A DNA stretch of 64,000 bases from Paenibacillus sp. PL91 (GTDB lineage: Bacteria > Bacillota > Bacilli > Paenibacillales > Paenibacillaceae). The notes under the pieces are model-generated. The model was not told the origin of the DNA and searched no databases. It worked only from the letters and a program-made list of their open reading frames with translations. Positions 62,307-64,000 of the stretch are shown piece after piece; position 1 is the first letter of the stretch, and the number at the start of each line of letters is the position of its first letter. The translations under genes were made by a program, and so were the position numbers. Location: NCBI RefSeq assembly GCF_012935325.2, contig NZ_JABBYG020000019.1, forward strand, positions 1 to 64,000, read 5' to 3'.

Positions 62307-63794
62307 TCATCGGACGTCAGTTTCTAAATTACTCGTCTTCTGTGTAGAGTACAACAATCTAAAACGGCATACCAAATACGTTATATTTACCAGCGATAAT
62401 ACTATAAGCCATATAATCAGAGAAGGCATGGTAGTCCATAGACCGAACCAAGGCAAAACTCGCGCACCGCCGATAAATGTAGTTAGAGGTGACAGAATCA
62501 AAAGAATCAAGATAGGGAGCAGTCTTCCCAATAATGAAGAAATAAATTTTCTGGTCGTGATGCTCTTTTTGCTCCTATTAATACGAAAGTGTGAGTATAC
62601 ACCCCAAAGAATTGTCGCTATCACCAGCAGAATCATAAACGTCTCCATGTTTCTACCGTTAAAGATAGTAGCATCCGCTTTTTCACCCTTTATAATCCTT
62701 GCAATCCCGTCGACTAAAGCTGAATAATCGACAAAAGCGTTTAATCCGGAATTGAACATCATCGTGATGCCTAGCTGCTGATCCAAATCTATCGTTTCTT
62801 CCGCCTTATACGTCCAGAAAATTCCGCTATGGGAAACTGTTCGGCCTTCATGTTCATCCCCTTCTGCAGACCACCCCATTCCATACGGGCCGATCTGGCC
62901 GGCTGTATGGTATTGTTCCATCAGCTCTGGGGAAAGAAGACGGCCATTATATTGAGCAAGCATCCATTTTGCCATGTCTTCTGCAGTTGAAATAATACCG
63001 GCGGGACCGTCAATAAACCATATAGGTTCTGTTTTTCTTATTGGCTTGCCAAACAACAGATAATGCCCCTGAGGAATGGCGGTATTCTCATTGATTTGTT
63101 GCGTAGTACTGACGTTAAAGGTGTCATTCATCCCCAATGGCGCAAAGATATGATCTTGGAGATATTCGGAAAAACGTTGCCCGCTGATCCACTCAACAAG
63201 AAGCGCCAAGAATTGGTAGTTTGGATTGTGATAGTAGTAAGTCGTTCCCGGATCGGCGGCAAGCTTTACCGTATTCATAGATGCGTTGATTTCTTGCAAC
63301 GATTGGAATTGATCGGATTTCGTCATGTCCGGATTCACTTTATCGGTAAGACCACTTGTTTGATTTAGCAAGTGCCGGATCGTGATACGGTGGACACGCT
63401 CGTCCACAGGCAAGATGCCGGGAAAATATGAGGTATACGGAGCGTCAAGGTTAATAAGGCTTTTATCCGCCAGCTGCAATATAGCCAATGCCGTTATGGA
63501 TTTGCTCAATGAGGCAATCGGGAAGGCTGTATCAGTGGATATTCTTATTCCATCGGAATATTCCCCGTAGCCTTGCGTATAGAACACATCTTCCCCATAC
63601 GCGATTGCAAGAGATGCACCGGGAATATGGTTGGCTTTCATGATTTTCTTGACATAATTATCAATTTCGGATAAGACCTCTGTTTTACTTCGGGTTTCAA
63701 CAGCGACAGCAGGTATTACGGAAATACACACCGCTAGAAGCATGCAAATTAAACAAACGGCGATACTTTTATTCGTGAAAGTCATTTTATTCAT
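62307..63794 (-). CDS. serine beta-lactamase-fold protein with C-terminal membrane helices, 495 aa
   Basis: Class C/penicillin-binding-protein-like hydrolase (Beta-lactamase family PF00144). Signal helix at 10-30; SLSK active-site SxxK near residue 95; YHN (YxN element) near 188; VSHSG replacing the KTG box near 323. After about residue 360 come four helices (MILLVIATILWGVYSHF and others), so the enzyme is membrane-tethered with the domain outside. ATG at 63794 has AAGGAG. Relatives act as peptidases or esterases, so antibiotic hydrolysis is not implied. Confidence 0.85.
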   Translation of the reverse strand: MNKMTFTNKSIAVCLICMLLAVCISVIPAVAVETRSKTEVLSEIDNYVKKIMKANHIPGASLAIAYGEDVFYTQGYGEYSDGIRISTDTAFPIASLSKSITALAILQLADKSLINLDAPYTSYFPGILPVDERVHRITIRHLLNQTSGLTDKVNPDMTKSDQFQSLQEINASMNTVKLAADPGTTYYYHNPNYQFLALLVEWISGQRFSEYLQDHIFAPLGMNDTFNVSTTQQINENTAIPQGHYLLFGKPIRKTEPIWFIDGPAGIISTAEDMAKWMLAQYNGRLLSPELMEQYHTAGQIGPYGMGWSAEGDEHEGRTVSHSGIFWTYKAEETIDLDQQLGITMMFNSGLNAFVDYSALVDGIARIIKGEKADATIFNGRNMETFMILLVIATILWGVYSHFRINRSKKSITTRKFISSLLGRLLPILILLILSPLTTFIGGARVLPWFGLWTTMPSLIIWLIVLSLVNITYLVCRFRLLYSTQKTSNLETDVR

Positions 63795-63842
63795 CAACAC
63801 TCCTTAGATTGGGATAAGGAAATGTTAACCCTTAATTTTCAA

Positions 63843-64000
63843 CTATTTATCAACTTGGCATAAAAAGCTTGCGGTTACTTTTCCACCACCTCTAGAATGA
63901 TTTGCAACCTGTAACCCTCCCTGGTGCTTTTCGCACAATGTTTTGCAAACGTAAAGCCCTAACCCATGATGCTTATTTGCTTCCGGCACTTCTCCCCGAT
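63843..64000 (-). CDS. sensor histidine kinase, C-terminal end (partial)
   Basis: The window ends inside this gene. The visible frame reads GEVPEANKHHGLGLYVCKTL then CEKHQGGLQVANHS, with the GLGL (G2) box of a HATPase_c domain, and stops TAG at 63843. It lies 48 nt before the beta-lactamase-fold gene, likely in one operon. Confidence 0.75.
   Translation of the reverse strand, partial: RGEVPEANKHHGLGLYVCKTLCEKHQGGLQVANHSRGGGKVTASFLCQVDK

Noticed and set aside
62307-63794. Acquired antibiotic beta-lactamase
   Set aside because: The C-terminal membrane helices and HSG box are typical of the broad PF00144 hydrolase group, not of class C resistance enzymes.

Overview
The window looks like accessory chromosome from a Paenibacillus-type member of the Bacillales. 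Lineage evidence: a Btr-like AraC regulator fused to a siderophore-binding domain, a YmaF-family protein, two proteins with copper-amine-oxidase N-terminal modules, an RR/HK plus ABC exporter cluster of the LnrJKLMN type, a Cfr-family rRNA methyltransferase, and AGGAGG-type ribosome binding sites. No rRNA, tRNA or CRISPR array was seen.

The main feature is a dispersed repeat of about 65-95 bp (E1-E38 below) with roughly 20 complete and 15 partial copies. It has two outer boxes (CTAAC/GTTAG), a 5-6 nt spacer, two inner boxes of about 12 nt (CGTTAGCTTAAT / ATTGAACTATCG) that pair imperfectly, and a variable GC-rich terminal hairpin whose two arms change together. Every copy has the same orientation, and nearly every minus-strand transcription unit from 0 to 37 kb and 54 to 64 kb has one just beyond its stop codon. 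Plus-strand genes have none in the matching orientation. This is the layout of an integron gene-cassette array (attC-like sites, no integrase in view). The cargo fits: two APH-type kinases, an aminoglycoside nucleotidyltransferase, a CatA-type acetyltransferase, a Cfr-like methylase, two Nudix hydrolases, DinB-fold proteins, a GNAT remnant, a SnoaL-like protein and several orphans.

Regions. 0-5.8 kb: orphan gene, a siderophore uptake group (FhuF-like reductase, binding lipoprotein, Btr-like regulator, Fur-box-like site) and an APH kinase. 6-24.9 kb: small single-gene cassettes, many broken (frameshifts, nonsense codons, truncations), with IS110-like and small TIR-element remnants, plus a MerR/SRPBCC operon with a 19-bp-spacer promoter. 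25-30.6 kb: NarL-type response regulator, HisKA_3 kinase, ABC ATPase and two ABC-2 permeases. 30.9-36.8 kb: LysR/EamA divergent pair, SnoaL-like, DinB, APH, and an LRR protein broken by an amber codon. 36.8-54.4 kb: an element-free block with two near-duplicate sugar ABC importers (no ATPase), HAD phosphatase, SGNH hydrolase, a DUF218 protein, a ROK repressor with a long palindromic operator, and a 1,493-residue secreted metallophosphoesterase. 53-54 kb: Tn3-type remnant and a PfpI-family gene. 54.4-64 kb: DUF4405/P460 pair, AraC regulator, aldo/keto reductase, SetA-like MFS efflux protein, Cfr-like gene with an attenuator-like leader, beta-lactamase-fold membrane protein and the end of a sensor kinase.

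Assignments were made by reading motifs in the sequence. No database search was run, so family names are by recognition.
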